Shown piece after piece: positions 1-9,429 of a stretch of DNA of 64,000 bases; within the stretch, counting starts at the first letter, position 1; every line of letters starts with the position of its first letter. The stretch comes from Sphingorhabdus sp. YGSMI21 (GTDB lineage: Bacteria; Pseudomonadota; Alphaproteobacteria; Sphingomonadales; Sphingomonadaceae), in contig NZ_CP022548.1 of the NCBI RefSeq assembly GCF_002776575.1, positions 2,371,001 through 2,435,000 of the forward strand, given 5' to 3'. The notes beneath the pieces are model-generated. The model had not been told where the DNA came from. It was given only the letters and a program-made list of their open reading frames with translations, and did no database searches. Made by a program: the position numbers and the translations under genes.

Positions 1-552
1 GGTGGCCATCAGCGACCGCTCCGAGGCCTCGATGATTTCCATATGGCAGGCGCCACAGGATTCGCGGGCCACGCGATAGTCCGACGGGTTGACGAAACGC
101 ACAAATTCTGGCGATTCCTTGTTGAGCAGGCCATAGCTGCGTTTGGGATTGGCGGAAGACGGCCAATGCCAGCTTTCGGGATATTTGGGCAGGACGTGCG
201 CCTTGGTCAGCGCATCCATATAGGCGAGGCTGTTTTTGCCCCATTCATTGTTGCCAATGACCGAAGCATCGCCGCCATGACAGTCGACGCAGCCGAGTAC
301 CACAGCGGGGGTCTCGTGCATCGTCTTCTGATCGCTATCGGTGTGACAGCTCTGGCAGCCGCTGCTCTTGGCTTGCGCCTCGTCCCAGGTCTGGTTCTGC
401 GGGGCAGGGGGCGTGAAGCTATAGTCGACCTTTTGCGGTTTTTCCTTGCCTGCTGCAAGCAGCAGCGAGGCGGGAGTGACTGTTAGCGCTAGGGCACCCA
501 GCCCCGCGAGGATCGATTTGCTATTGCCGGTCAGAAGGTTCCGTATGCCCAT
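1..552 (-). CDS. Multihaem c-type cytochrome, 3' end off the left edge
   Basis: The gene reads leftwards and its first 184 codons are visible; the end lies outside the window. Residues 1-33 form a signal peptide (basic start, then a hydrophobic stretch ending near LLLAAG), so the product should be periplasmic. Three CxxCH haem-attachment sites are present: CQSCH at 66-70, CVDCH at 88-92 and CGACH at 166-170. More may follow beyond the edge. The start ATG overlaps the stop of the upstream barrel gene as TGATG, so the two are probably translationally coupled. The role is inferred to be electron transfer across the periplasm, working with the neighbouring five-haem cytochrome and outer-membrane barrel. 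The exact family is not recognised; a cytochrome c3/c554-like family is possible. Confidence 0.8.
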   Translation of the reverse strand, partial: MGIRNLLTGNSKSILAGLGALALTVTPASLLLAAGKEKPQKVDYSFTPPAPQNQTWDEAQAKSSGCQSCHTDSDQKTMHETPAVVLGCVDCHGGDASVIGNNEWGKNSLAYMDALTKAHVLPKYPESWHWPSSANPKRSYGLLNKESPEFVRFVNPSDYRVARESCGACHMEIIEASERSLMAT

Positions 553-2657
553 CAGAAAGCCAATATCGCGTTGAGTAGAATCGAATAGTGGAAGTCGCGT
601 TTGTCGGTCTGATCGAACAAATCCTTGAATCCTTTTCCGGGTAGCAAAGCAGCGCCGGACAAGCGGAATACCATATTTTGCGTGGCTTTCGGGCGGTAGA
701 TTGCAGCGAGAGACAGGTCCCAGCCAATATCCCGTGGAATCGACCCTTCGACGCGCAGAGCTTCGAGGCTCTCGGTCTTGTGGAACCAGAGATGATTGGC
801 ATTGCCGGAAAGGCGGAAATCGGGGGTCAGATCAGCGTCGACGCCAACGCCGGCCAATATCGTGCCGGGATTGTTGAAATTACTCTGCCCCTGTTCCTTG
901 GAGGAACGAAGCGAGTTTAGGATACCGTTGCGGCCGTTAATCGAGATCACCCTGCCACCGCCGGCGAAAGGGATGGTCTGGCGGATCCAGTAGCTGGTGT
1001 CGGCTCCGGCAAAGATGGGATTTTCGAAGATTGCATCAAAGCCGGCTTCGGTATTATTATAGGGATTGCCATCGCCGCTGGCGAACAGGCCGGAGGCGCG
1101 GAAGCGCAGGAAGTCAACGTCATAGCTGGCTTCCAGCGCACCGAAATAGGCTTCGATTTTCGCCGGTTCGCTGGTGAAGAAGCTGTTCCGGTCCTCGCCA
1201 AAGGCGCCGTAAACCTGACCCGTCAGATTGATCCGTCCGATCCGCCCGTCAAAGGCATAGCCGGGATAGACGACATCATAGGCGCGGCCCCTGAGGTCGC
1301 CTAATAGGGCGGGGCGGACCGGAAAGCCATTGTCGTCAATCTCGATATCGGACTTTTCGCGGTTCATGTTGTAGGTCACGCTGAACTGGCTGGTCAGGCC
1401 GACAAAGGGCAAATCCTGCCGGTACAAATTGGCGAAGAAAATATAGCTTTCGCGCGGGGTCTGGGTGATGTCGTTGAGACCGGAATTGGTGTCTTTTTCC
1501 AGCTGGACGAAGGCTCCGAGATTATACTGGATCCGGTTGTTGTCGCGGGTCCCGAACAGGCGGAAACCGAGCTGGTTGTCCTGGAACAGGAAACCGCGGA
1601 AATCAGCCTGCATCGGCTGGATACCGATGCGGAAGCTGTCGAAGTCATAGCGGGCCGAGGTGTTGCGGATATGATAGTCGAAAAATGCCTCCTGTACGCC
1701 GACAAACCAGTCGGTGCGGTGCGAGGATTTCGACGGTTCGACGAACAGGACCCGGCGTTCCGGGACATTCACATGATTGACCTGGGTCGCCAGTGTGAGG
1801 CGATATTCCACGTCAGGCGGTTTGTAGGCGGTGGAGCCCTTGATCAGGGCAAAGCCGGTGATGAAGGTCTGGGCATAGACTTCCGAACCGGACCGTCCGA
1901 AAACGTCGATGCTGTTCGGGCGTTCGGTGGTCTGGACGCCGACGGGGATAGGGAAGCTGCGGGGTTCGACAACCGTATCGGAAATCAGATTGGCGACGAA
2001 GAACCAGTCATCACCCTTGAGAAAGCCCGGCTTTTTGTCGGCCGGGATCGGCTTGTCGCCCTTCAACACATTCTGGTGATAGGGATTGAGCGTGCTGTGG
2101 CAGTTGTTCCGCAGTGCCCCGAACAAAGTGTAGATTGCGTCGTCGCCGCCCTTGGCAGGGCAGAGGCTTTGCATGATCCGCCAGCGGTCGGGAACCGGGA
2201 ATTCGTCGGTCGGAAAGGCTTCCGGTGGCGGGGCATTGACTGCGCCGGGATTGTTCTGGGTTACCCGGTCTGGCAGGCGCTGCTGGACGCCAGGACGGCG
2301 GCGACCGTCGATCAGGGCGTCATCGGCGGTCAGGCTTTCCATGTCCGTTTCGAGCGGAACCGGCGCTTCGGATTGCGGCAAATTGGAAGACTTGGAAGCA
2401 TCTTTCGGCGGCAAAGGGGCCGCCGCGGTTTTGTCGTCCTTTTCGGCCTCTTCTTCGTCGGAATCCGGTCCCCCCATGCCCGTTTCCTGGCCAAAATCGG
2501 CAGATTTTGTCCGAATCCATGCAAATTCTTCCCCCGCCAGCAACGCCGAAAGAGAGGCTTCCATATCCTCGACCGATGCCCGCTGCGCTTCCAACTGCTC
2601 GGCCTGGCCCGACATCACCGCCAGGATCGGTACGAAGGAGGCTGAGAGTCCGGCCAT
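552..2657 (-). CDS. Large outer-membrane beta-barrel protein (porin-like)
   Basis: This is a 701-residue protein whose last 500 or so residues alternate aromatic and polar residues and end in the aromatic-terminated LLNAILAF, as in outer-membrane beta-barrels. Residues 50-200 are acidic and proline-rich, with two cysteines near 176 and 200. The N-terminus (MAGLSASFVPILAV...) is hydrophobic but lacks a basic n-region. No better in-frame start exists, because a stop lies 5-6 codons upstream. It sits 5 nt after the GlcG-like lipoprotein gene and overlaps the following multihaem cytochrome by 1 nt. That order (periplasmic cytochromes next to a large barrel) resembles porin-cytochrome conduits such as MtrAB. 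The specific family is not recognised and the conduit role is inference. Confidence 0.65.
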   Translation of the reverse strand: MAGLSASFVPILAVMSGQAEQLEAQRASVEDMEASLSALLAGEEFAWIRTKSADFGQETGMGGPDSDEEEAEKDDKTAAAPLPPKDASKSSNLPQSEAPVPLETDMESLTADDALIDGRRRPGVQQRLPDRVTQNNPGAVNAPPPEAFPTDEFPVPDRWRIMQSLCPAKGGDDAIYTLFGALRNNCHSTLNPYHQNVLKGDKPIPADKKPGFLKGDDWFFVANLISDTVVEPRSFPIPVGVQTTERPNSIDVFGRSGSEVYAQTFITGFALIKGSTAYKPPDVEYRLTLATQVNHVNVPERRVLFVEPSKSSHRTDWFVGVQEAFFDYHIRNTSARYDFDSFRIGIQPMQADFRGFLFQDNQLGFRLFGTRDNNRIQYNLGAFVQLEKDTNSGLNDITQTPRESYIFFANLYRQDLPFVGLTSQFSVTYNMNREKSDIEIDDNGFPVRPALLGDLRGRAYDVVYPGYAFDGRIGRINLTGQVYGAFGEDRNSFFTSEPAKIEAYFGALEASYDVDFLRFRASGLFASGDGNPYNNTEAGFDAIFENPIFAGADTSYWIRQTIPFAGGGRVISINGRNGILNSLRSSKEQGQSNFNNPGTILAGVGVDADLTPDFRLSGNANHLWFHKTESLEALRVEGSIPRDIGWDLSLAAIYRPKATQNMVFRLSGAALLPGKGFKDLFDQTDKRDFHYSILLNAILAF

Positions 2658-2662
2658 CAGTC

Positions 2663-4705
2663 CTACAGCCCCTCACAGACATTTTGTTCATTGCTGTCGA
2701 GGAACGGCGCGAAGGGGCAGTTCACATAGCGCAGGCGGACATTGGCATTGCCGAGATCGACCACGACATTGTCGGCGCGGATTGCTTTGGGCGCATTGCT
2801 GATGGTGCCCAGCCGGACAGCAGCGTTGTTGAGACCGAGAAAGCTCGCCATGTCGTCCTGATCGATGCCGTCGCCTGAAACCCCGATACCGCCGATCAGC
2901 TTGTCGCCGCGATAGATCGGCACGCTGCCCGGGAAAATCTGGATGCCGTTGGAGAGACGGTTCTGTCCGCCGGTTCCGGCGATGGCCGGCAATTGGGTGC
3001 AGCGCTGGTCGGTGTCGGCACTGGCACCGTTGGAGCGGACAAAGCCGACATGCTGGACGATATTGGGAAAGACCAGATCAAGCTGCAGGCCGACCGCGAA
3101 CGGGCTGAACCGGGATGACTGATCGATCGACAGCGGTCCTGGCGGGCGCCCTATTTCGCCATCGGGAAAATAGGGGCGGGACAGATTGCCGCCGGACCGG
3201 TCAGCGAAGGCGACCGTTCCGGTCAGGGCGTTGGGGTCGCCAAGGAAATTGCGCACCCGCTGCACATGGGCTGGCACATTGGCGAAAGGCGCGAAGACCG
3301 GTGTTGCGAGCAGCTGCTGACCCGCGACGCTATTCGAGAAAAAGGCCGCCGTTCGCGCTTTTTGTAGCGACACGTCGGTGCCGAAAATCGGGCCGTCGGG
3401 TGTCCGGACGATGCCCAATATCTGGCCGTGGGTATCGACGACGCTGACGGTGGCCTGCATCCGGCTGTCCAGCGGCTGGCGAATCTGCGCTCTGGCACGA
3501 CTAACAACGAGGAAGGCTTCTTCCAATATCGCACGCACTTCGCTTGCCGTTAGCGGAGCGGTCACCGCCGCCGCATCCGTGCCGCTGCGGATCGGATAGC
3601 GATTGACGCCACTGCCGTCGGTCAGAACGAAGGCATCGCTGTTCTTGAATTCGGTCGTCTTCGAGGCCCGGATGCCGGATGCTTCGGTTCCATAAGCGGT
3701 GCCGGCGATGATCGGGCCATTGCTATAGCCTTTGACGGCGATCAGCTGGCCGATGGCGATATTGTTTATGGCGGCAAAATTATTCTGCAGCGGCGACAGG
3801 TCGGAGACCACCATATCGCTGAACCGCAGGGATGTGCCGTCGACCGATATCCGGTTGGCGGTAATCGACGCAGATGGCGCAAATCCCTGCATGCCGGCCA
3901 GGGCGATTGCCTCCTCGTCATCGACGTCGACATCGAGAATATTGGGATCGAATCCATAGTCACCGTCGCCCATGACGCCGATTCCACCCACCACGACGCC
4001 GTCCTTGTAGAGCGGCATCCCGCCGGGGTCGGCGGCGAGGCCGAGCGGCGACCGTTTCGGACCGATCAGCGCACCCGTGCCGCCCATTGCGTTGAAACGC
4101 TGGGAGAGGTCGGAGCAGGGCAGCTGGCTGAACTGGACACCGAACAAAGGCCCGCTTTCCAGCCCGACGGTGGTCGGTGCAGGCGGAAAATGTTCCTGGG
4201 CGATCTGGCTGGCGGTCCGCGAGGAGAAGGCATTGCCGCTGCTCGACAGATAGGCTCCGGTTACCGCCTTGGCGATTGCTGCAGCGGCCGCCGGGACCTG
4301 CTGGCCCTGCAGCCCTACCAGATCGGCCGGACCGGCAAGGCCGCCGATCTGCCGGTTGCTGATCGTGATCTCCGATGATCCGCCGTTCGAACCCTGCATG
4401 TCAAACACAGCCAGCACATTGCCGACCCGGTCGACCACGGCGATCACCGAAGGCAGGTTGCGGGCCTGCGCTTCGCCAACGGCCTGGGCGATGATAGTCT
4501 GCACATCGGTAACGGTCAGCGACCGCTGTGCCGGTGCCGCGAACAGGCCGCCGGTTCCCGTCGGGGGCGGTGTGGGCGCGGGTGTCGGAGCAGGCGAGGG
4601 TGACGGGGTGCCACCAAAATCATTGCTGTCGCCGCCACCGCCACAGGAGGTCAGAACCAGTGCTGCGGCCGAAAGGGCAGAGGTGAAAAAGGGTTTGCGC
4701 ATCAC
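2663..4705 (-). CDS. Lipoprotein with two GlcG/HbpS-like haem-binding domains
   Basis: The 680-residue product starts with a lipoprotein signal peptide; the lipobox LTSC puts the lipidated cysteine at 21, followed by a Gly/Pro/Thr-rich linker to about residue 58. Two copies of a GlcG/HbpS-like domain (PF03928 type) follow, at about 61-275 and 375-640. Each opens with a helix of the LTVTDVQTIIAQAV or LTASEVRAILEEAF kind and a VVD-G-(N/Q)-(V/I)-L strand, and each ends near GGIGV-GDG. Known relatives bind haem or act as small sensor or accessory proteins. Its place between a five-haem cytochrome (8 nt upstream) and a beta-barrel (5 nt downstream) suggests a haem-related accessory of an outer-membrane electron-transfer complex. 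The ligand is unknown. Confidence 0.75.
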   Translation of the reverse strand: MMRKPFFTSALSAAALVLTSCGGGGDSNDFGGTPSPSPAPTPAPTPPPTGTGGLFAAPAQRSLTVTDVQTIIAQAVGEAQARNLPSVIAVVDRVGNVLAVFDMQGSNGGSSEITISNRQIGGLAGPADLVGLQGQQVPAAAAAIAKAVTGAYLSSSGNAFSSRTASQIAQEHFPPAPTTVGLESGPLFGVQFSQLPCSDLSQRFNAMGGTGALIGPKRSPLGLAADPGGMPLYKDGVVVGGIGVMGDGDYGFDPNILDVDVDDEEAIALAGMQGFAPSASITANRISVDGTSLRFSDMVVSDLSPLQNNFAAINNIAIGQLIAVKGYSNGPIIAGTAYGTEASGIRASKTTEFKNSDAFVLTDGSGVNRYPIRSGTDAAAVTAPLTASEVRAILEEAFLVVSRARAQIRQPLDSRMQATVSVVDTHGQILGIVRTPDGPIFGTDVSLQKARTAAFFSNSVAGQQLLATPVFAPFANVPAHVQRVRNFLGDPNALTGTVAFADRSGGNLSRPYFPDGEIGRPPGPLSIDQSSRFSPFAVGLQLDLVFPNIVQHVGFVRSNGASADTDQRCTQLPAIAGTGGQNRLSNGIQIFPGSVPIYRGDKLIGGIGVSGDGIDQDDMASFLGLNNAAVRLGTISNAPKAIRADNVVVDLGNANVRLRYVNCPFAPFLDSNEQNVCEGL

Positions 4706-4713
4706 CGGACTTC

Positions 4714-6120
4714 CTATCTCAGCGACCGGATCGTGCGGACCGCGCTGCCCAGCGCGCGCCGGAATTTCAGCGGCTCGTAACTATTGGGTTCGGCAACCGC
4801 AGCATAAGCGATATTGATCTGTCCGCGCAGGCTCGACGCGGCGGATTCGCTGACCTGGCCGCTGTTGACCAGACCGTTGAGCAAGGTGTCGATGGCCATG
4901 ACGGCCTGCACACTGCCTTCATAATCGGTGAAGCGTGGCGAGATTGCCTGACCGGCGATGCTTTCCATGATCCGGAAGGTCTGCTCGCGGCCAAAGCTGG
5001 CGCGCGAGAAACGGTCGGCGAGCTGGCTCGCATATTGCCGCAGGCGGGCGGCTTCCTCGACGGCGGGACCGCGGCCTTGCGCCATGGCGGCGTGGAAGGC
5101 TTTCGAACGGCTGTCGAATTCACCCGCGATCTCCGGTGCGGCCACTTTGATCGCGGCGCTGAGCATGATCATATTTTCGTCATTATAAGGCGGCATGCCT
5201 TCGGGGATCGGGCGTCCGGGATTGTCGACCGAGGTCGGCCGGGCGGACGCGTCGTCATAGATCCGGCGGTGACAGCTGTGGCAGTCGTAGAAATAGAATT
5301 CCGGAAAAATGCCTTCGGTCGCAATGGCCGGCTTGGTGAACAGGTTGAGCGAACGCTCCAGCGCCATCGCCTGGCCGACAGCCCAGAACTGGACGCTGTT
5401 GGTCCGGCCCTTGCGGCGGATATAGTCGACATCCTCGTCATGATGCTGCTGCAGGGTCGAAAACAGGTCCATCTCGAAGGAAATGCGCGGATGACCGGCG
5501 GCCATGATCCGGTGATCGACAAACTGGCCCTTCTTGGCGCTGCCGAAATGACAGTCGAGGCAGACGCTGGCGCGGGCCTTGGGATTGTCGAGCGGGATCA
5601 GGCCCTGCGCGACATTGCGGGCATGGCTGGCACCGACGGCATAATGGCTGGAAAGCCAGCCGGAGGAGGCACCGTGGCAGGATTCGCAGCCGACACCATC
5701 GTTCAGCTGGAAGCGCGGCCCCTTGCTGGTTGCCGCTGTGCTGTGACAACCAAGGCATTCGGAAGATGAGGCCGCGTCCTTGATGCCGAGCCGTTTGGCG
5801 ATTGCGATGCTGCGGGGTTCGCGCAGGACACGGAAAGCGCGGCTATGCGCGCCGCCGGGGGTGGATTCTTCCTGCCAGCGCATGATTTCGTCCTGCCGGA
5901 CGATTTCGCCATCGGCTTCCTGACGCCCGTGGCAGGTTGATCCGCCGCAGGTTGCCACGCCAAGATAGGTGCCGCTGGCGAGATCGCTGGCGGCTTCCAC
6001 CGGTTCGGGGCTTGCCATGGTCGAGATGAATAATGCCGTTGCGACGAGTGCCGAACAGAACAGGCCAGCGGCCAGTGCCGACCAGCCGGGCTTCCACGAA
6101 ATTTTGTCCCCCATGTGCAT
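4714..6120 (-). CDS. Five-haem c-type cytochrome, first gene of the electron-transfer-like operon
   Basis: The product has 468 residues. An N-terminal hydrophobic segment (about 14-35, ending ASPEPVEA) acts as signal peptide or anchor. Five haem sites are visible: an expanded CX4CH site (CGGSTCH, 58-64), then CLGCH (122-126), CESCH (145-149), CLDCH (187-191) and CHSCH (280-284). Many histidines (such as 160, 166, 203 and 210) could be distal ligands. Residues 290-468 are helical and haem-free. The sites and layout recall cytochrome c554-type multihaem proteins. It is the first gene transcribed in a four-gene run (cytochrome, GlcG lipoprotein, barrel, cytochrome). A second ATG two codons in is an equally good start, and no clear ribosome binding site was seen. 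Confidence 0.8.
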   Translation of the reverse strand: MHMGDKISWKPGWSALAAGLFCSALVATALFISTMASPEPVEAASDLASGTYLGVATCGGSTCHGRQEADGEIVRQDEIMRWQEESTPGGAHSRAFRVLREPRSIAIAKRLGIKDAASSSECLGCHSTAATSKGPRFQLNDGVGCESCHGASSGWLSSHYAVGASHARNVAQGLIPLDNPKARASVCLDCHFGSAKKGQFVDHRIMAAGHPRISFEMDLFSTLQQHHDEDVDYIRRKGRTNSVQFWAVGQAMALERSLNLFTKPAIATEGIFPEFYFYDCHSCHRRIYDDASARPTSVDNPGRPIPEGMPPYNDENMIMLSAAIKVAAPEIAGEFDSRSKAFHAAMAQGRGPAVEEAARLRQYASQLADRFSRASFGREQTFRIMESIAGQAISPRFTDYEGSVQAVMAIDTLLNGLVNSGQVSESAASSLRGQINIAYAAVAEPNSYEPLKFRRALGSAVRTIRSLR

Positions 6121-6331
6121 CGTTGGCCAATCCGGTTTTCAAACCGGCCCCTCGTTCAGCGCGACGCGACCCGTGCCGTTTATAATAACGACCAGATTAC
6201 CTATCCGCCAACTGCCCCCTAATGCAAAGGAAAAACGACCGATTTCTTCTATTTTCTAAGGCCTTGACAAGAGACTCGCGCTGTTGCCGAAGCAGGGTGT
6301 GGCACATTGGCAACGCTTGCCTGCCTGCCGT

Positions 6332-7771
6332 CTAGCCCGGCTTGCGGCGGATAACCAGATTGCGGATTTCGGTCATGTCCTCCATCGCGAAGCGGATGCC
6401 CTCGCGGCCGAGGCCGCTGTCCTTGACCCCGCCATAGGGCATATTGTCGACCCGGTAGGACGGCACGTCGTTGATTACGACTCCGCCGACATCAAGGCGA
6501 TCCCAGGCATCCAGCGACTTGAAAATATCGCGGGTGAAGATACCGGCCTGTAGGCCGAATTTGCTGTCGTTGACCTCGTCCATGGCCGCGCCGAAATCGC
6601 TGAATTTCGAAAGCAGGGCGAGCGGGCCAAAAGCCTCTTCGCGATAGGCATCGGCGCTGGTGTCGACATTCTCCAGCAGCGTCGCCTCGAGCATATTGCC
6701 CTCGCGCTTGCCGCCGCACAGCAATGTCGCGCCGCCGGCCACGGCGCTTTCGATCCAGCCGTGCAGGCGGCTGGCTTCGCCTTCGGAAATCATCGGGCCA
6801 ATGAATGTGTCGCGGTCTTTCGGATCACCGGAAACCAGCGTCTTGGTCTTGGCAACCAGCATGTCCTTGAAACGGTCGTAGATGCTTTCATGAATGATGA
6901 TCCGCTGCACCCCGATGCAGCTCTGGCCCGACTGGTAGAAGGCGCCGAAGACAATCCGTTCGAGCGCATCGTCGAGATCGGCGTCATGGTCGACCACCAC
7001 GGCGGCGTTGCCGCCCAGTTCGAGAATCACCGGTTTCTTGCCGGCCTTGGCCTTCAGGTCCCAGCCGACACCGGGGGAACCGGTGAAGGAAAGCAGCTTC
7101 AGGCGCTCGTCGGTGGTGAACAGGTCGGCGCCGTCCCGACTAGCGGGCAGAATCGAGAAGGCGCCTTTGGGCAGATCGGTTTCGGCGAGCACCTCGCCCA
7201 TGATGATTGCGCCCAGCGGCGTCTTGCTGGCCGGTTTCATCACGAACGGGCAGCCTGCGGCAATGGCTGGCGCAATCTTGTGCGCGGCGAGATTGAGCGG
7301 GAAATTGAACGGGGAAATAAAGCTGCACGGACCGATCGGAACGCGTTTCCACATGCCCATATAGCCCTTGGCGCGAGCCGAGATGTCGAGCGGCTGGACC
7401 TCGCCATAATTGCGGACGGATTCCTCGGCGGCAATGCGGAATGTATCGATCAGGCGCCCGACTTCGCCTTCGGCATCCTTGATCGGCTTGCCCGCCTCGA
7501 CGCACAGCGAATAGGCCAGTTCGTCATAGCGTTCCTTGAACCGGTCGACGCAATGTTGCAGCACATTCTGCCGCTCGTAGCTGGCCATTTTTGCCATCGG
7601 CTCGGTAGCCGATACCGCGCCGGCAATTGCTTCCTCGATGACATCGGGTGTTGCCAGCGCCGTCCGGAAAGCCACTTCATTGGTATATTTGTCGGTGACT
7701 TCCAGGTCGCTATTGGGCTGCACCGCTTCATTGTTGAGATAAAGCGGATAGACGTCTTTCAATTTGGTCAT
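6332..7771 (-). CDS. NAD(P)-dependent aldehyde dehydrogenase
   Basis: A 479-residue member of the ALDH superfamily, which oxidises an aldehyde to its carboxylate with NAD(P)+. Visible landmarks in order are the cofactor-pocket motif SPFNFPLN, the lysine in MKPASKTPLGA, the glycine motif FTGSPGVGW, the general base in LELGGN, the catalytic cysteine in GQSCIG, and the EEAFGP motif. Length is normal for the family. It lies 11 nt downstream of the acetolactate-synthase-like gene and is very probably cotranscribed with it. The substrate cannot be read from sequence; a small alpha-oxo or hydroxy aldehyde is plausible. This sub-branch is often labelled lactaldehyde or phosphonoformaldehyde dehydrogenase-like. 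Confidence 0.9.
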   Translation of the reverse strand: MTKLKDVYPLYLNNEAVQPNSDLEVTDKYTNEVAFRTALATPDVIEEAIAGAVSATEPMAKMASYERQNVLQHCVDRFKERYDELAYSLCVEAGKPIKDAEGEVGRLIDTFRIAAEESVRNYGEVQPLDISARAKGYMGMWKRVPIGPCSFISPFNFPLNLAAHKIAPAIAAGCPFVMKPASKTPLGAIIMGEVLAETDLPKGAFSILPASRDGADLFTTDERLKLLSFTGSPGVGWDLKAKAGKKPVILELGGNAAVVVDHDADLDDALERIVFGAFYQSGQSCIGVQRIIIHESIYDRFKDMLVAKTKTLVSGDPKDRDTFIGPMISEGEASRLHGWIESAVAGGATLLCGGKREGNMLEATLLENVDTSADAYREEAFGPLALLSKFSDFGAAMDEVNDSKFGLQAGIFTRDIFKSLDAWDRLDVGGVVINDVPSYRVDNMPYGGVKDSGLGREGIRFAMEDMTEIRNLVIRRKPG

Positions 7772-7782
7772 AGGTGTCTCGT

Positions 7783-9429
7783 TTAAACCTTTGCGCTGAG
7801 TTCCTTGATCTCGTGATTCAGGATGCGATCATTGTCGGAATAATCGACCGGAACCTCGATCAGATGCACGCCTTCGCTGTTGAGGCATTTGTCGATGGTT
7901 TCCTGCAGGTCCTTGGCGCTCGTGATCCGGTAACCATTGGCACCATAAGATTCGGCATATTTGACGAAATCCGGATTGCCATAGGTCAGTCCCCAGTCCT
8001 TGAAGCCCATATTGGCCTGCTTCCAACGGATCATGCCGTAGCTGTTGTCGTTGAGAACGAGCACGGTGATGTTGAGCTTTAACCGAACAGCGGTTTCCAT
8101 TTCCTGGCTGTTCATCATGAAGCCGCCATCGCCGCAAATTGCCATCACCTTGCGGTCGGGATAGACCATCGCCGAGGCCATGGCAGAGGGCAGGCCGGCG
8201 CCCATTGTCGCCAGCGCATTGTCGAGCAATACGGTATTGGCCTTACGCGCCTTGTAATTGCGGGCGAACCAGATTTTATAGACGCCATTGTCGAGGCAGA
8301 TGATTCCGTCGGCCGGCATCGCTTGGCGGACGACCTTGACGAGATGCGGCGGATAGATCGGGCAACGGACGTCGTCATCCATCGAATCCGTATGCTCTTC
8401 CTCGGCCCGGCGCGCCTTGTACATCGCGTCGAAATTCCAGCTGCCGGAGGGAACAATATCTTCCTTCATCTGCCAGATCGCATTGCCGATATCGCCGATC
8501 ACTTCGATCTGCGGGAAATAGACCGGATCGACCTCGGCGCTGTTCATCGATACGTGGATGACCTCGGTGCTGCCGGTCGCCATGAAAAAGGGCGGTTTTT
8601 CGATCACGTCATGGCCGACGTTGATGATCAGGTCGGCGGATTCGATCGCGCGGTGGACGAAGTCATTGGCCGACAGCGCCGCGCAACCCATGAATTCCTT
8701 GTGGGTTTCGTCGACCACGCCCTTGCCGAGCTGGGTGGTGACAAAGGGAATGCCGGTCTTCTCGATAAATTGGGTGAGCATGCGGCCGGTGGTTGTGCGG
8801 TTGGCGCCGCCGCCGATGACGATGATCGGGGATTTGGCATTCTCGATCTTCTTGGTCGCGGCGCGCACCGCTTTTGCTTCGGCAACCGGACGTCGGGCGA
8901 GGCTCGGCGTGATCGGCGTTGAGTCGGTTTCCTCGTCGGCAATATCTTCCGGGAATTCGATATGGGTGGCACCGGGCTTTTCTTCCTCGGCAAGACGGAT
9001 GGCCTCGCGCACGCGGCTCGGAATATTGTCGGCCGAGGCGAGCTGGTGGGTGAATTTGGTGATCGGGCCCATCATGTCGACGACGTCGAGAATCTGGAAA
9101 CGGCCCTGTTTGGATTTCTTGATCGGCTTCTGGCCGGTGACCATCAGGATCGGCATGCCGCCGAGTTGCGCATAAGCCGCGGCAGTAACCAGATTGGTGG
9201 CACCGGGGCCGAGCGTTGCCATGCACACGCCGGTCTTGCCGGTGTGGCGGCCATAGGTCGCGGCCATGAAGCCGGCACCCTGTTCGTGCCGGGTGAGAAT
9301 GAGCTTGATTTTCTTCGAGCGTGACAGGCTGTCGAGCATGTCGAGATTTTCTTCGCCGGGAACGCCGAACAGATATTCAACGCCTTCATTCTCGAGACAT
9401 TCTACGAACAGATCGGATGCTTTGGTCAT
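7783..9429 (-). CDS. Acetolactate synthase-like ThDP enzyme, catabolic (AlsS-like) type
   Basis: A 548-residue thiamine-diphosphate enzyme. The three domains are a pyrimidine-binding part with the catalytic glutamate in RHEQGAGFMA, a central domain, and a PP-binding part with GDGGFMMNSQEMETA...NDNSYG. Overall it resembles Bacillus AlsS, ending EVPVDYSDN as that enzyme does. The likely reaction is condensation of two pyruvates to 2-acetolactate with CO2 release. No regulatory small subunit (IlvN) is next to it, which also fits the catabolic type. The reading frame extends 31 codons further upstream, but the ATG used here follows GGAAGGACC and begins MTKASDLF, the usual N-terminus. The downstream aldehyde dehydrogenase is 11 nt away. 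Confidence 0.85.
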   Translation of the reverse strand: MTKASDLFVECLENEGVEYLFGVPGEENLDMLDSLSRSKKIKLILTRHEQGAGFMAATYGRHTGKTGVCMATLGPGATNLVTAAAYAQLGGMPILMVTGQKPIKKSKQGRFQILDVVDMMGPITKFTHQLASADNIPSRVREAIRLAEEEKPGATHIEFPEDIADEETDSTPITPSLARRPVAEAKAVRAATKKIENAKSPIIVIGGGANRTTTGRMLTQFIEKTGIPFVTTQLGKGVVDETHKEFMGCAALSANDFVHRAIESADLIINVGHDVIEKPPFFMATGSTEVIHVSMNSAEVDPVYFPQIEVIGDIGNAIWQMKEDIVPSGSWNFDAMYKARRAEEEHTDSMDDDVRCPIYPPHLVKVVRQAMPADGIICLDNGVYKIWFARNYKARKANTVLLDNALATMGAGLPSAMASAMVYPDRKVMAICGDGGFMMNSQEMETAVRLKLNITVLVLNDNSYGMIRWKQANMGFKDWGLTYGNPDFVKYAESYGANGYRITSAKDLQETIDKCLNSEGVHLIEVPVDYSDNDRILNHEIKELSAKV

